DNA of 64,000 nucleotides from Blasia pusilla (Eukaryota > Marchantiophyta > Marchantiopsida > Blasiales), in the NCBI GenBank assembly GCA_050084515.1, contig CM114273.1, forward strand, positions 16,244,001-16,308,000. The letters are read 5' to 3'. Positions 11,698-24,396 of this stretch are shown one piece after another (the first letter of the stretch is position 1; each line of letters starts with the position of its first letter). Position numbers and translations under genes: made by a program. The notes beneath the pieces were generated by a model. It was not told where the DNA came from, did no database searches, and saw nothing but the letters and a program-made list of their open reading frames with translations.

Positions 11698-11799
11698 GTA
11701 CGTAGAAAAATCTCGGAGAAGAGCAAATCTTCGATAGTCTTTCCGGTCGTAGGAGGCGATTGCCTATTGTGAGTATTATGTGACTCTTTATCCTCAGCA

Positions 11800-12440
11800 C
11801 GGCCTCATCGAAGGCGGTGGATCGTCATGGGGCATTGCTCAGGCATTTGTGAATATAGATGGTGTGATGGATTTCCCAGAATTGTCATGACTCCTGATTT
11901 GGTCTATATTCTTCGTGGAAGAAGGAGAGCTCCGTAACTTAAATTTTCACCCATTTCTTTTCGTTGCACTCTAGCTGACTGGCTACTAGCTAGCATCAAT
12001 GCTCGACAGGGTGTATCCCAGCGAGGAGGCCCCACCGGAGCATACCTGTCCAAAAGGTTCACACACCAGCCAGCACTGGCATTCCCGCAAGGATCCAACC
12101 CCCATGCATGCATGTACAATGTTGAGCTCTTCTCAATCCTTCGTCGTGGGCAACAACACCCCATGGACAATGTTGAAACCCCAATCCTTGCTCGTAAACA
12201 CGTAGACGAACATCCTCCTTTGGAAACCCCACACTACCTCCCATAGCACATCGAGTTGATTCTCCTCTTCCACACCATGTTTGCCCAGTTTTAGTATATA
12301 CTGAACTGAAAAACATTACATCTTCGTTTGCAATGAGACTAGTACGAGGGGTGCCGGTGAAAGAATTCCGCGTGCCCTGAAACCAAACGGAGCACTCACT
12401 CAAAGAGTACTGAGCACTTTGTACGTCGCAGTCCACTCTC
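11800..12440. other. Intergenic; unassigned minus-strand frame
   Basis: A minus-strand open frame at 12059-12445 (128 codons) abuts the next one at 12445-12702. Its protein is not recognised. It could be the 3' part of the possible minus-strand gene or noncoding. Confidence 0.2.
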
Positions 12441-12444
12441 CTCA

Positions 12445-12702
12445 TTAGGGTCGTTGGGATCTAAATCCGCTTTTTTGACAGTTTCCTGCGACGGTTGGAA
12501 TAAAAGTGGACTGATTTCGTACTAACAAGTCTCGGACGTCGTCAGCTAACTCCACCTCACGCTGTCTATACGGATACGGCTGGAGATCGACAAAGCGACC
12601 GTGAGCATCTACCATCCTGAGCCATCCATCCGAACTACGATTCCTCACTAAGAACAGACAAATTGAGTCGCGGTACTCATTTTGAGACCCGCTAAATGTC
12701 AT
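12445..12702 (-). CDS. Possible exon, unknown protein
   Basis: An 85-codon frame starts MTFSGSQNEYRDS and contains GWLRMVDAHGRFVDLQ and REVELADDVRDLL, a balanced amino-acid mix that looks coding. I do not recognise a family. A possible acceptor-like CGCAG occurs near its end. It lies on the same strand as three other candidate exons up to 15.2 kb, so it may be a 3' exon of one gene. Without a transcript or homologue this remains tentative. Confidence 0.25.
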   Translation of the reverse strand: MTFSGSQNEYRDSICLFLVRNRSSDGWLRMVDAHGRFVDLQPYPYRQREVELADDVRDLLVRNQSTFIPTVAGNCQKSGFRSQRP

Positions 12703-13124
12703 GGTGATTCTGAAGGGTTTCCGTGTGCTCCTTCACTCCTGAAGAGGGAGAGTTAGTTGTGATAGAAACGTAGAAGTCACAGGTTTTGCCTCAGAATGTC
12801 ATGAGTTGTTTCAAAGAAGGCACATGTGGAATCACTCAGTTGTCCGCCCTTCCACACCAACACCGTTTCAGTAGTTTTTCTTCACACGCGCAAGGCTCCT
12901 GCACATGGGAGTTTCTACACACCAGGAAGTATGTTTGGGCCTCCTTCTACATGGCAGAAGGGCAAGCTGATCTCGTTTACTGAGATCAAACTTATTTTAA
13001 CATAGAGAAGGGAAGTCAAGTTGGAGGAGCACAAGGAGGAGTATCAATGTTCCTGAGGATTGTCAGAATTAAGCCAGTACACCACAAGAAGCTTTGCAAA
13101 ATTGCGCAGAGGCTAAACTTGGAT

Positions 13125-13480
13125 GTCTTGGACCTATTGTGACAAACCTTATCGGCATCCTTGACACCTACACAGTCTTCTTTCAACTCCTTCCCACGGT
13201 TGGGGAGTGACACTGGATCCCGTTCATTAACTAATTTTTTCAACGCCGCAATTCCATTCAACCGCTTGTATTCCTCGGAGCCCAAAATATCTCCTGTGAC
13301 ATCCTTATCTGATCTCTCATTTATTACGTACAACGCGAGTTTCTCACACAGCATCGCCATCCGAGCCTGCATCACCCGTAAACGGACATCATTATCATAC
13401 TTTCCAAAAGCTCCGTGTGTCTTTCCAGAATCACATGCTTGTGAACGAGTACGGTGGCCAAAGATAATCCAAACCCATAC
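13125..13480 (-). CDS. Possible exon, unknown protein
   Basis: Part of a 161-codon minus-strand frame. The stretch from KTHGAFGKYDNDV through VMQARMAMLCEKLALYV, NERSDKDVTGDILG, SEEYKRLNGIAALKKLV and RGKELKEDCVGVKDADK is rich in charged and helical residues, as in a real soluble protein. I do not recognise the family. The flanking residues of the frame look like intron read-through. It lies downstream of a candidate exon at 13760-14225 that ends at a good splice donor. Confidence 0.35.
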
Positions 13481-13759
13481 GCTTGAAAATTCGGATCTCA
13501 CGAAAGTGGGCGACTTAAGCGAACTTACGTGACCAACTATTTTTTTCCCCTCTTTTAAAAAAATCCACTGCTTCTTTGGCCCTGTGAAGCGTTTCTAAAA
13601 TACCACTTTCATCTAGAATTATTAGCAACCACATATGAGTAGGTGTTGATTCTTCCCCTAAACTCTGAAAAGAAGCTTGGTCAGAGAAAACCTCTTAAAA
13701 TTCTTGACAAGATACACATTCCACCCCGATTGTAAGTGATGATTTGGCAAAGAAATGTG

Positions 13760-14225
13760 AATTGGGGAAGGAACATTTACCTTCAAACCTTCAATTTCCT
13801 GAAGCTCACTCTCCATTTTAAAAATCAGATGCAACACTTTTCTTCTCTGTTCAGAAAATGATTCACCTTGCTGAACAAAAGTTCTACTCTGCAAGTCGTG
13901 GTTCTGGCTCGGCTCCTTGGTACTCAACACGTCAATGGACATATCCTTCTCATGGGCCCAAAAGCTTCTATGAGCATCCTCCTGGGCCACCTCGATTTGG
14001 TTGGGGCTAGTAGGGTTAGCTTGTTCCTGTGCGAATTTGTTCGCGTCCATTCGAGATTTTGTGGAGCTTTGTACAGCATCTCCATTCCCTCTCTGCCTTC
14101 CAATTCCTTGATTGTCCGGGAAGAAGCCACAGATGGTCCGGATGCCGCTATCATTAGCGCTGGAACATTCTTCTTTCGCCTCTCGAGTAAGCCTCGTGGA
14201 CAGAATATTTCTTCTGTGTACCTCT
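13760..14225 (-). CDS. Possible exon, unknown protein
   Basis: A minus-strand frame of 215 codons. The likely exon starts after a pyrimidine-rich run ending TTCAAGACAG near 14225 and ends at AAG/GTAAAT near 13780, a canonical donor. The encoded segment is hydrophilic and ends in a probable helix (SEQRRKVLHLIFKMESEL, QEIEGLK). It has many Ser, Gln, Asn and charged residues, suggesting a disordered region followed by a coiled segment. No domain is recognised. Together with 13125-13480 and 12445-12702 it suggests one gene read right to left. Confidence 0.3.
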
Positions 14226-15013
14226 GTCTTGAAGCACAGCCACAAAACGTTGATGAATAGAAGTAGCAGGCTGTCAATTTGTAATCCATTCTCGAGACTG
14301 AACAAACTGGGAGAGAGGCCTTCCTTTCAGTATCCTTCACATGCTATGAACCGAATTTCAACTTTTTCACTCAAGCTCTCCTCCATATCATCACTACTGG
14401 CCTATAGAATGGACGTACTAACGCCTTAAATAATATGGATCAACCCTAAACTAAGTGGAGCTTCTCTAGCTGGAGTTGGAAAAGAGTCGGTAGCTGGGGT
14501 TCACGTTCCCGATTCTCACTTCTTCCTGTACTAAACGTTCCTGCATAAATGGCGGGTTTTGAACAAAGCTCGTCAGAAACGCTGGTCGTCCCGAGTGGAA
14601 CATGAGAGTAGGCAGAGTTCATTGCAAATTTTCAGGCCCATTTCTTGGGGATTTTCTCACGTCTGGTAGTGCTTCGAAGTTCGAGCTCTGATTCAGGTGT
14701 GAGTGGAGAGGACGACAGCGAAACGAGTACGCACCTCTGGGAAAAGGAGGTGAGAAGTCCCACGGTCGTTTGTTTTGGGAGAAAGTGGAGAAGTCCCATG
14801 GTCTTTCAGGTGGAGGTGAATACATTGGCGTATGGCCCGTCGGGCTGTATTCCTTCAGAGCCTCTCCCTCTTTTTGTCCTCTTCCAAACGAACTCTCTCC
14901 GCCCGAACTTTTCCAGGTGAGGGCCTGACACTCCTGATTTCCTGCCAGACGCCCTCAAGCTTGACCTCCGGAGGGGTCCTCAACCGAGCATGCTCCGTCT
15001 GAGACGCTGATAC

Positions 15014-15238
15014 TCAATGAATCAAATTCTCTACTCTCGAAAATAGCAGAATTTCCTGGATAACAGGATTAGTGTTTTCCGACATATCATGATTTTCTGC
15101 GTCAATAATAGCGAGCCCTACGACAGGAATAAGGTCGGCCCTGCATGCACAGAATCCCTGCGACAAGGCCAAGGGATTGATTAGCATATCAGAGCAGTGC
15201 TCGTACAGGAAACCTCCGAAATTACCTGTTTGAGACAT
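15014..15238 (-). CDS. Possible first exon, unknown protein
   Basis: A 74-codon frame starts MSQTGNFGGFLYEHCSD. A GTAATT donor-like site lies just after the first five codons, so only MSQTG might be coding if it is used. No family is recognised. It is listed because it lies on the same strand upstream of the other candidate exons. Confidence 0.15.
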   Translation of the reverse strand: MSQTGNFGGFLYEHCSDMLINPLALSQGFCACRADLIPVVGLAIIDAENHDMSENTNPVIQEILLFSRVENLIH

Positions 15239-18200
15239 AGTATGTTAAAGTTGGCAATAGGTGAACTATAATACCGGAGTCTTGATCGAGTATTCCTTTC
15301 GAGGTTTTTTCCTGTTTGGATCTGCAGATTACATTCTGGAACTGCAAAAGGCATTCTGCCTGATGGTCAGACGAAACTCATTACGACTTGATCGAGCTGC
15401 CAAAATAGAAGGACGTGGCGATAGGGTATCGAACGCTCAATCCGAATTGCATATCGTCTGGATTTTCTTTTTTTTTTTCAATTTTGGCATTCAGTTCATC
15501 AATTGCTTCCAATTCAGAATTCCATTCAATTGTTGATTTCATTGGAAAAATGTGCCAAAAAATGCGCTAAGTGGCGAATAGAACACAGTTTCGTTCAATG
15601 GATCTCGGATTCCATCTCAAAAAATAATTCCCCGGATGGCGCAAAAGAGTACCTCTGGAGTAATTATGTGCCAGATACAACGAATGCTCGCTCCTAGATA
15701 TCACCCGAACCAACATCCTGTAGAGTCCCCCACGTGTCCACGCAGGCCAATTCGCATGGTGATCAAAGTCGCTGACGTCCCCGCAAATCATGCGATGACC
15801 ATAACCTTCACTCGACGTTTACATTCGCATTATGATCATCTCTCTACCAACATTATCTTCCAAGTGAAAGCTTTCTCAAGTTGGTTGTCCATCTCTTGGG
15901 CCGGTAGCATTATCATTTCCCCGTCGACATCATCTTGTGAGCGGTCGCCTTCCGAGTGATAACTGGCAGAAGTTGGTTCTCGGTCTCTTGAGCCAAAACG
16001 CAGATAGCAATGCAAAGTAGCACAATCTCACGGCACTGAAAAGGACTACGCCACCTCAAGAACAGGCCTGATCTTAAGTCCTCCATAATCTTCGCAGGTG
16101 GTCCAAATCAATCAGACAAACAGCCAATCAGATACTAACAACCACCACCTATTCCATCTCCTGTGGCTGCCTCTGTGCGCTTCAAACAAACCTCCCGGTG
16201 GATGCGCGGTAGAGGCCTGACGGGGCCTATCAGTAAGTTCAATACGGCAGTCTTTCTTTCGCACATCACAAAGCTTCACTCGATGTGTACTCAGAAGCAC
16301 AAGATATTCTTCCAATCATTGGATTGATTATCACCCTTAGATCAGGTCACGATGGATCTCTTCTGGATACCTTTTTTTTTTTGGTGGAAGGCGCTACCGC
16401 TATTGGTACATCTGTCCATCTTTCTAACGGATTTCATCAGTACTGTTAAGTGAGATTACCGAGGGCCTCAGGGAATCATAGTGTAAAATTCAAATTTGCC
16501 ATGACACCAGGATAGGTCGAGATTTAGGGTACGTTTGGTGTCGCTGGCGAATGCAGACGACGTCGCGAAGGTAGGGTATTTCACGAGGTGGTGATTATGC
16601 CCTGGAAAGCACTCGGTGCATCCATTGCTTTTGAATGTTTCCTCTCTCCCCCAGACACCGTTTTCCTCAAAACTACAGCTTCCACTTCCGTGATTCAATC
16701 GTCTATGAGAATGGTGCAAATTTCGTAGAGTTCCTAACTTGGTCTACTAGATCAAACGTAACGTGAGAGCAGGCTGAAAGGCATGCTGGACCTTGGAGAG
16801 GCATGCTCAGGAGTTCTTTTGCATGTGGTCAATTGCCACTATGACAAATTCAGAAGTTTGTGAGGTTCTGAGTTTGCATTATAGTTGCGAAACCGTTCTT
16901 TTTCCCTCAAAACTTAGTAGAGCAGACACTCTTTTTTGTCCTCGCTCATGAGGGAAAATTGCGGTGGTCACGCGAAGTGGCCACAACGGATCGGTCTATG
17001 GACTGGTAGCCATTTGATGAGGAGATAATGCACAATGTGTTCAGAATGAAGTCGTATGCTCATGTCCTTCCCCAAAGGCTCCTCGTCACGCGACAGCAGC
17101 AGGTAAGAAAACATGGACAAGGCGAAAAACCAATGCAGCAACAATCAGTGAGCGTGCTGGGTAAGCTCAGATCCACAACCGTAGTTCCGATGGCCTTGCA
17201 AACCTAGCACTGGTAGTCGCAAATCATAACTACACATTTTGACCACTCGATCTCGGAGTTGTGCATAGTCAATAGGAGAACCAATCCAAGAATCCATCCA
17301 ATGGCATCTTTGGTGCGAAGACGAACAGGCGCTTCTTCTATCCGCATCCCGAGCATCCAGGACGTGTCAAGAAACGGGTGAACGATCCGTCGGGAGCGTG
17401 TACGTGTTGAGGCGTAAGCATCTGACCACCGATGAACAGCTAACTCGGGCTCACGAGAGAAGTTTTTTGTGCGGCATTATGTATCGTCCACAAAACAGGA
17501 AATTAAGATGCGTGTAGTGTGTACATACCAGCGCGTTTAGCTTCGTCTCAAGGTTTCAACGGCGAGTACGAACGGAATCAATGATGTCTCCACGAGACCT
17601 ATTTGATTGACATCGGAGCGATTCAGTCAGACCTTCAAAGTGTGCGAGGACGTGTAGAGCCTAACTATCTGCGGCTGCATCAGCTTTGCTACCGGCTACG
17701 GTGGCAGGGAGCAGCTCTTCATTCCTTGTCAAACGGCACTCGCGCTCTATGTTGGAGCACTCCAAATCTTAACCAACGTACGCCTCGATTGTAACTATGA
17801 ATGCATAGTCTAGAGACGCTTGTAGGTGGGAATTACTTGGTGCCAGAGCGGAGTGCTGAGGCGGTCGCTTGATCGTTTCAGTCGATTTTTCTGTTCTCCG
17901 TCTCCGAAAATCTCCCGTATTCCATTTAAGCTTGACCGCAATAGGATCATAACAGTGTGCATATGGTCTGACATTGCACGGTTAGTTGGATTCAAGATAT
18001 GTAGATTACTTCTACGCAGGCGTAACTTATAGAATTAAGAGTACCGGCTGCAATCAGAGATCCTGCTATGAAAGATTGTAAGTCGAATTGAGAATTATGA
18101 TATGATCTTAGAGTCCACAGTTCTTCCAACTTCTAATAGGGACTTGGTTCACAGTAGTCGACTGAAAATCAAGTGTGAACTTGCTTGGACTGGCGAGTGT

Positions 18201-19071
18201 TGAATTTCGTTCACAGCAGTCGTCGATCGTAGATAAGCTCTAATTGCGAAGGCAAAGAGAAATATAAAAATGAGACCGGAAGTAAAAGCCAAATCAGTGC
18301 GCCATGTACGCCCGGCACCGAGTTACTCTGACGTATGTAACAACATAGCTTTTGAAAGGAATCAGTAGACGTTTTTCTAATTCTACATTGATCTCAGAAT
18401 GTTTGTGCTTCAATTGAAAGAGTGTCCCTTCAGTCAGGCACTGCAACAAGGACATCGGTGTAGCTGTACATGTCATAATATCACGTGATATTATTTCTCC
18501 TCTCGCAATACAGTGAGAAGAATCTTAGACTCGAGAGGACGGTTTTCAGCTTATATTCGAAATTTGTGACGATGTAACTCCCTTCGAAGACGCTTGCTGC
18601 AGACAGCATCAGGACTAAAAGGCAAATCGCGGGACTTTTCTCTTATTCCACATTGATCTCAGAATCTATGCTCACGTTGAATGCCTACCTGACGAGTTAG
18701 TTACGGTAGGTAGGTCAGTGAGCCCCGTCAGAATTTCTTAATGTGCGTAAGTTTGATTCGCAGTTCCTGAATATAAGGATACTAGTTCTCCATGTTCTTG
18801 GAACCTCGGTGCATACATGTGTACAGTTTTTTCAAGCACGAGTAAAGGTGAAGATGGTCACAGTTTATTTGGTTCACTGTAATACACTGCTTCGTGAAAA
18901 AGTATTGCAGCTACTCATAAAGCCACGCGGAAAAACTTATTAGGTAGTCACGTAGTGTTCGCGAGTGGACGAGATCGTCCGTCCTTTCGTCACATTGTAT
19001 ATCGTCACACCTTTAGTGGAATATTTCGGATGCTTGTTGGAGTTCCATTGGTTTCCCGTCAGGGAAGGTAG
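15239..19071. other. No recognisable gene
   Basis: Only short frames without domains are present. There is a diverged duplication: AAATC...TTCYACATTGATCTCAGAAT occurs near 18290-18400 and again near 18620-18665. TTCACAGYAGTCG repeats at 18150 and 18211. The region is less AT-rich than the transposon-rich parts and might hold exons I cannot identify. Confidence 0.35.
18475..18494. repeat. Perfect 20-bp palindrome
   Basis: ATAATATCACGTGATATTAT is fully self-complementary and centred on CACGTG, the G-box core. It could be a chance AT-rich palindrome or a bHLH/bZIP binding site. No adjacent gene start supports either. Confidence 0.6.
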
Positions 19072-19263
19072 GCTGCGCCGGCCGTGGAGGTAGTGCTATA
19101 CCACGGCGACGCCGGCGAGTCAATGACAGCAAGCTGCCAGGTTAGACTCACACCCTCAAGAAATATGATTAATATCGTGAGGATCGATGACCCTCGTATC
19201 AGATATTAAACTGATAAGAACAGATACTACACTTGATCTTAGCCAAAAGGCCGAGAAAGGTAT
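19072..19263 (-). ncRNA. U2: U2 spliceosomal snRNA
   Basis: Read on the minus strand from 19263, the first about 60 bases match U2 snRNA almost perfectly: ATACCTTTCTCGGCC, TTTTGGCTAAGATCAAGTG, the branch-point pairing GTAGTA (19230-19225), then TCTGTTCTTATCAG and TTTAATATCTGATACG. Stem II is retained as GAGG/CCTC. An Sm-like site ATTTCTTG (19164-19157) follows, one base from the canonical ATTTTTTG. Stem III pairs GAGTC with GACTC. Stem IV pairs GCCGTGG with CCACGGC around the loop TATAGCACTACCT, close to the conserved U2B''-binding loop. Preserved stems with changed sequence argue for a working gene. The 3' end near 19072 is estimated from stem IV. The plant upstream element RTCCCACATCG is not evident at -70, where the minus strand reads ACCCATAACAC, and only GTACAAAC lies near -30. 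Confidence 0.93.
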
Positions 19264-20005
19264 ACTACTGCACAAGCGAAAGTAAGAGTTTGTACCTCGT
19301 GCCTTACATGTTATCACGCTTGTGTTATGGGTTTATTTCATTACCCTTAAATTTTCCTCTGTACGCCCGTGCAAGCCTTGACATGTCCCCTTGATCGACT
19401 ACGAAGGTTTTGCTACGCGAACATCATTAACGGCTTTCATCCGATCGATCACCCCAGTCTTTGGCGTCTGGTAGCAATTCTGAACTGGAAAATCGTCAAG
19501 TGCGCCAAAATTTCGCTGAGAGATGCAGTTGCTGCAGCCTTACAGCAATCAATGAGTTTCAGAATTCGACGCTTCTGCGGGCTCTTGGGTCCTAGCGCGA
19601 AGAGAGATTACGATTCTTTATCTCAAGGAGAGCCTCGCAAATAGGACATCGGAGTTCAATTTGGATCCCCAACGGATACCGCAATGGGGTTCTTCCCATC
19701 TGTTCCTGTCGATGGCAAGCGGACCATTATCATCTACTGAATCGTATTTATTGATTTTTCTCCTTGCCTGCCCCCCGAATACGACGATCGGCGGCGCGGC
19801 CGCGAGAACGATGGAATTGGGAAAGAAGCACTATGAAAGCGAATCCAAGAAATTGAAAACTGAATCTGGATTTTTGAAAGGACAGTTTCTACTCATCTTC
19901 CTATTGAGAATCTGCCTCATTCACAGCCCCTGGCTCATTGCTCGATTCTTTATCCCGATGATAGACCTCGACTTGTTTAAAATTTTGAGAGCGGAAGCCA
20001 GTGGC
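19264..20005 (+). other. Unassigned open frames between U2 and copia
   Basis: Plus-strand frames at 19369-19644 (91 codons) and 19661-20056 (131 codons) encode no recognised domain. The second runs into the copia LTR, so its end is transposon sequence. The copia element inserted at the GAATG at 20006, and the pre-insertion sequence would continue at 25013. Confidence 0.3.
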
Positions 20006-20010
20006 GAATG

Positions 20011-20227
20011 TGAAGTTTATTTCAGCAATTCTGTGAGGGGAATTAAATGGTCATAGCCATGTGAAGAGTTTTATACATGAGTTAAGTGCTCGTTGGTATG
20101 CTGTTTGATTGGAACCTAACTCGTCTATGCAGCGTTTACGTTGCACCCAACTTGCCTTGCAGAGTTTACGTTGAAGCCTGTTTGTTTACGGTGCAACGCT
20201 CCTTGTTGCCGTTTACACATTCCAACA
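20011..20227 (-). repeat. 3' LTR of copia element
   Basis: 217 bp, nearly identical to the 5' LTR apart from a missing 54-bp repeat unit and some substitutions. On the minus strand it begins TGTTGGAATG and ends AACTTCA. Confidence 0.93.
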
Positions 20228-20238
20228 TCCTCCCTAAA
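20228..20238 (-). other. Polypurine tract of copia element
   Basis: On the minus strand TTTAGGGAGGA directly precedes the 3' LTR, the normal place for the plus-strand primer. Confidence 0.8.
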
Positions 20239-20283
20239 TGGAACATCCTCCCTAAACGAAATCCTCTTTGAACACATATGTTT

Positions 20284-23200
20284 TTACACAGAATCTAAAA
20301 CACCAAGAAGTGATCTAAATCTTTCAAACTTAGCAGTAGGAAGGCCTTTGGTGAAGATGTCAAGAACTTTGTTCGTCTCCGGACACCACACAACATTAAT
20401 GTCCCCACTCAGTACCTTTTCTCGAACAAAGTGATGCTGCACTTCGATATGTTTGGTTCGTGAATGGAAGAGTGGATTTCTGGACAAATAAATAGAACTA
20501 ATGTTATCTCCCAAGATTAAAGTAGGATCAGATTGGGTAAACCGAAGTTCAGCCAATAGTCCTCTAAGCCATATGGCTTCCGTTGTGGCATTTGTCAATC
20601 CACGGTACTCTGCCTCCGTGGAAGATAGAGAAATTGAGGCTTGCTTCTTTGATGAGAAGCTCACAGCCGCACTTCCAAAGGAGAAGAAATATCCTGAAGT
20701 TGATCTGCGACTGATTGGACAACCTACATAATCAGCATCTGAGAATCCCAAGATTATCGGAGCTTGTTGGATTCCTCTCTCGTAGGCAAGCCCAAATGTG
20801 TTTGTACCCTTAAGATACCTTGCCACTCTCTTTGTTGCAATAAGGTGAGACTTTCGGGGATCAGCCATATGTTGGCTGATCTGGCTTACTGCATATGCAA
20901 TATCTGGTCGGGAGTTGGTGATAGAGATAAGTGAGTCCACCAATTTTTGGTACTCTTTCAAATCCACCTTCTCCTCTTGATCATTATAAGTAAGTCTCTC
21001 TGTACTCGTCGGAGTGGGCGTTAATTTGCAGTCCTCTAGGCCAAAAGTTTGAAACAAGATAGCTATATACCTTTCTTGAGTCAAGAAGTTCATTTTTGGC
21101 CCTCGCTTTACTTCAAGTCCTAGAGAGAAGTGTAAACTCCCAAGATCTTTCATTTTGAATGAAGAAGAGAGTCCTTCTTTAAGATCACGTATCCCTTGTA
21201 CATCATCTCCAGTAATGATCAAGTCATCCCCATATAAGATCACAATGACAATCCCGTAAGTAGAGATCTTGAGATAAAGGTTCGGGTCGTGTTTACTCTT
21301 TGCAAATCCAAGTTTTTTTAACATAGTCGAGTCATAGGTTTGATTCTAGATTCGATTTGCTTGCATCAGGCTATAAAGAGCTTTCCGCATCTTGCAAACA
21401 AGGTCTTCAGTTCCAGGAGCAGTAAAGCCTTGAGGTTGTTGTAGATATACCTCTTCTTCCAAAGTGCCATTTAAGAAGGCATTTTGAACATCCATCTGCA
21501 ATAGGGGCCAATCAAACATGACTGCAAGAGATATGATCACTTGAATCGTTGTCATTTTTGCAACTGATGCATATGTCTCATCATAATCAATGCCTTGGCG
21601 TTGTCGATAGCCTTTTGCTACTAGCCTTGCCTTGTACCTGGACAACGATCCATCAGCGTTATACTTACACTTATAAACCCACTTTGTAGGGATAGCAGTC
21701 CTCCCTGATGGGAGACGGACCAGGTCCAATGTTCGGTTGGCAACTATGGCATTGTACTCCTCGGTCATTGCATGTTGCCAATGTGGATTAGTGCATGCCA
21801 CTTGGAATGATTGAGGCTCAATGGGAGCTTGCTGAAATGGTGTATGACTTAGAAAGAAAGCCATGTGTAAAATGTAATCCTCTCGTAAGTTGGAAGGAAG
21901 TTGGCGTAGTCAACTTGACCTTCGTGGAGGTGGTAGTGTAAGTGTGGACTCCATATCGTCCAATCCTTGACCTCTTTCACCAAGTATTGGTGGTGGATCA
22001 ACATGAGTTGTGGGCCCTGAGGATGGTGTATCCTTGTCAGATTCATTTTCTGACTCCTCATTCGGGGAGGTTTGAGGCCACTCTCGGTCGTTTGATTGAT
22101 GCTCTTTGGAGTGGGGAGTGTCTTCATCAAATATGACGTCACGGCTCATAAACACCTTGTGGTGCTCCAAGGAGAAGAGCTTGTAAGCTTTCTCTCTAGT
22201 GTCATAGCCAATAAATATGCATCTCATACTTTTATCATCAAGTTTTCTCCTCAATTCTTTTGGTATATGTGCATAAGCTCCACACCCAAAGATTAGAAGG
22301 TGTGAGACATCTGGTTTGATGCCAGTGAAGACTTCTTCAGGCGTTTTCTCCTCCAAAGCCCTTGTTGGGCACTTGTTGAGGATGTAGATGGCCGTGTTTA
22401 TGGCCTCTGCCCAGAGATAGTTGGGGAGATTTTGCCCCTTCAACATGCACCTTGCCATCTCAACTACCGTTCGATTCCTCCTCTCAACAATACCATTTTG
22501 TTGTGGGGTGTAGGCCGTAGTAAGTTGATGACGGATGCCATGATCGCAACAAAAGGTCTCAAATGCTTTCCCCATGAATTCACCTCCCCTATCCGTTCGT
22601 ATCACCTTCACCTTTGAGGGCAGCTCGCCAAGGTGTAGATGCAAGGATCCCACTGCTGTAGTAGATTGAGTTCTCATCAATGTAAGAAATTTCTTGAGTA
22701 TACCTAATGCATTGGATTTGTGTTGTAGGAAATAAACCCACATAAATCTTGAATGGTCATCAACTAATAGCATGTAGTACCTTGCCCCTGATAGTGAAGC
22801 CGTTTGAATTGGTCCTCCAAGGTCGATGTGGACTAGGTGGAGGGGAGTTGGAGCCCTTGAGAGGGTATGTTTGTCAAACTTTTGCCTCGATTGCTTGCCT
22901 CGTAAGCAAGTGTCACAAGTGGATATTTCTCCACTTAATTTAGGTAACCCTCCAACCATATTGTCTTTGCTTAACAACTTAAGGCCCTTCGTGTTAAAGT
23001 GCCCAAGTCTTTCATGCCAAACTTGTAGTTGGTTTGAAGATCTTGCAAATAGTTGAGGGCTCGGCTTGCTAAGAAGTTTATATAGTCGTCCATACCTTAC
23101 TCCTTGGGCAGCGACAAAATTGTCGGCCTCTCGTAAGAACTCGCATCCTTTGGAATCAAAAACAACCTTCATATTCTCTCTTTCGGTGATCTGGCCGATG

Positions 23201-24396
23201 GAGATAAGGTTGTGTGTTAAAGCTGGAATATGCCACACATCCTTGATTGTATAATCTTCACCCGAGGGCAATGTCACTTGCACATCTCCTTCCCCAATCG
23301 CAGAGTGAATGGAGCCGTCTCCCATTGATACTTCAGGTCCATTCATCAAAGGTTTGTAAGATGTGAACCAACCTTTATTTTTGATCATGTTGTTGCTGGC
23401 GCCGCTATCAATGAACCACTTATCCACTTGGTTTGTGGTAACCAATGCCGAGATAAGTCCTCGTGCATCATCTTCACTTTCTGGTGTGAGTGCTCGATTG
23501 CTTCTCCCATTCTCGGCGAGGAAGCTTCGTTGCTTTTCTTGTGGTCTCATTGATCGATTGTGGCGATCATTCCTGTACCAACATTGATTGGAGTCATGGC
23601 CAATCTTACCACATATTGTGCACTCCTTCTTGCTGGTAGTGCTATAGGTCTTACCATTGAACTTTTTCTTGGTGGTGCGGAAGGTTTGGGCCTTTGGTCC
23701 GGATGTGTTGCGCTCTTGTGATCGCCTTTCTTCATATTGACATGGGAATGTTCCCTTCTTCTGGCTGAATAGAGCGCTAGGTCCTGATTCTTGTCCTTCT
23801 TGGGCAGCAAGGTCGTTGCGTCTCCTTTCTTCATCAAGTAGGAGTGTGCATAGTTTAGAAAAAGTAGGCGTCTTTTCTCTCACGGCTAGAGAGTTTATGA
23901 TGTCCCCGTAGGAGTCTTGGGCCACACTATTCATCATAGTGGCTGCCATGGTTTCATCATCAATTAAGACCTTAACTTCTGCCAAATCATCTCTTAGCTC
24001 TTTCATAATGCTGAGGTGTGAATACATAGTCGAGGTCGAGCTCATCTTCATTGAGTAAATTTGCCTCTGCAATGCCAGTTTTCTGGTCATGCTTGTGCTA
24101 GCATAAACCGCTTCAAGTGTAGTCCAAGCTTCCTTGGAGGTCTCTGCATGTTTCAAATGAGGGATTTGAGAATCTCTCGTTGACATCAACAGAATGCCAA
24201 GGGCCTTTCGATCTCTCTTCTCGAAGTCTTTCGTGGCTCAAGCATCCATATTCGAGGTCTTCTCTTCTCTGCCATCAACTATATCGTAAAGATCAGATGC
24301 CATCAGAATGGCCTTCATCCTGTATCTCCAAGTGCCGTAATTGCTCTCATCGAGCTTGTGGCTCTCACTCAATATGTTGTCGGTAAGGCTCGTCAT
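20284..24396 (-). pseudogene. Copia gag-pol polyprotein, three nonsense codons
   Basis: One continuous frame starts MTSLTDNILSESHKL at 24396 and ends near 20284. Domains in order: Gag; zinc knuckle CX2CX4HX4C (CTICGKIGHDSNQC, about 23.6 kb); protease with DSGAS; GAG-pre-integrase HHCC (WHERLGHF ... CDTCLRGK); integrase DDE core (HIDLGGP, RTDRGGEF, PQQNGIVERRNR); reverse transcriptase with YGDD in VILYGDDLIITG; RNase H with DADYVGC and SSTEAEYRG. In-frame stops are TGA at 24240-24238, TGA at 21912-21910 and TAG at 21348-21346, the last where IWNQ is expected. All three can arise by C-to-T or G-to-A transitions, as expected from decay of methylated DNA. The polyprotein is otherwise of normal copia length. 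Confidence 0.95.
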
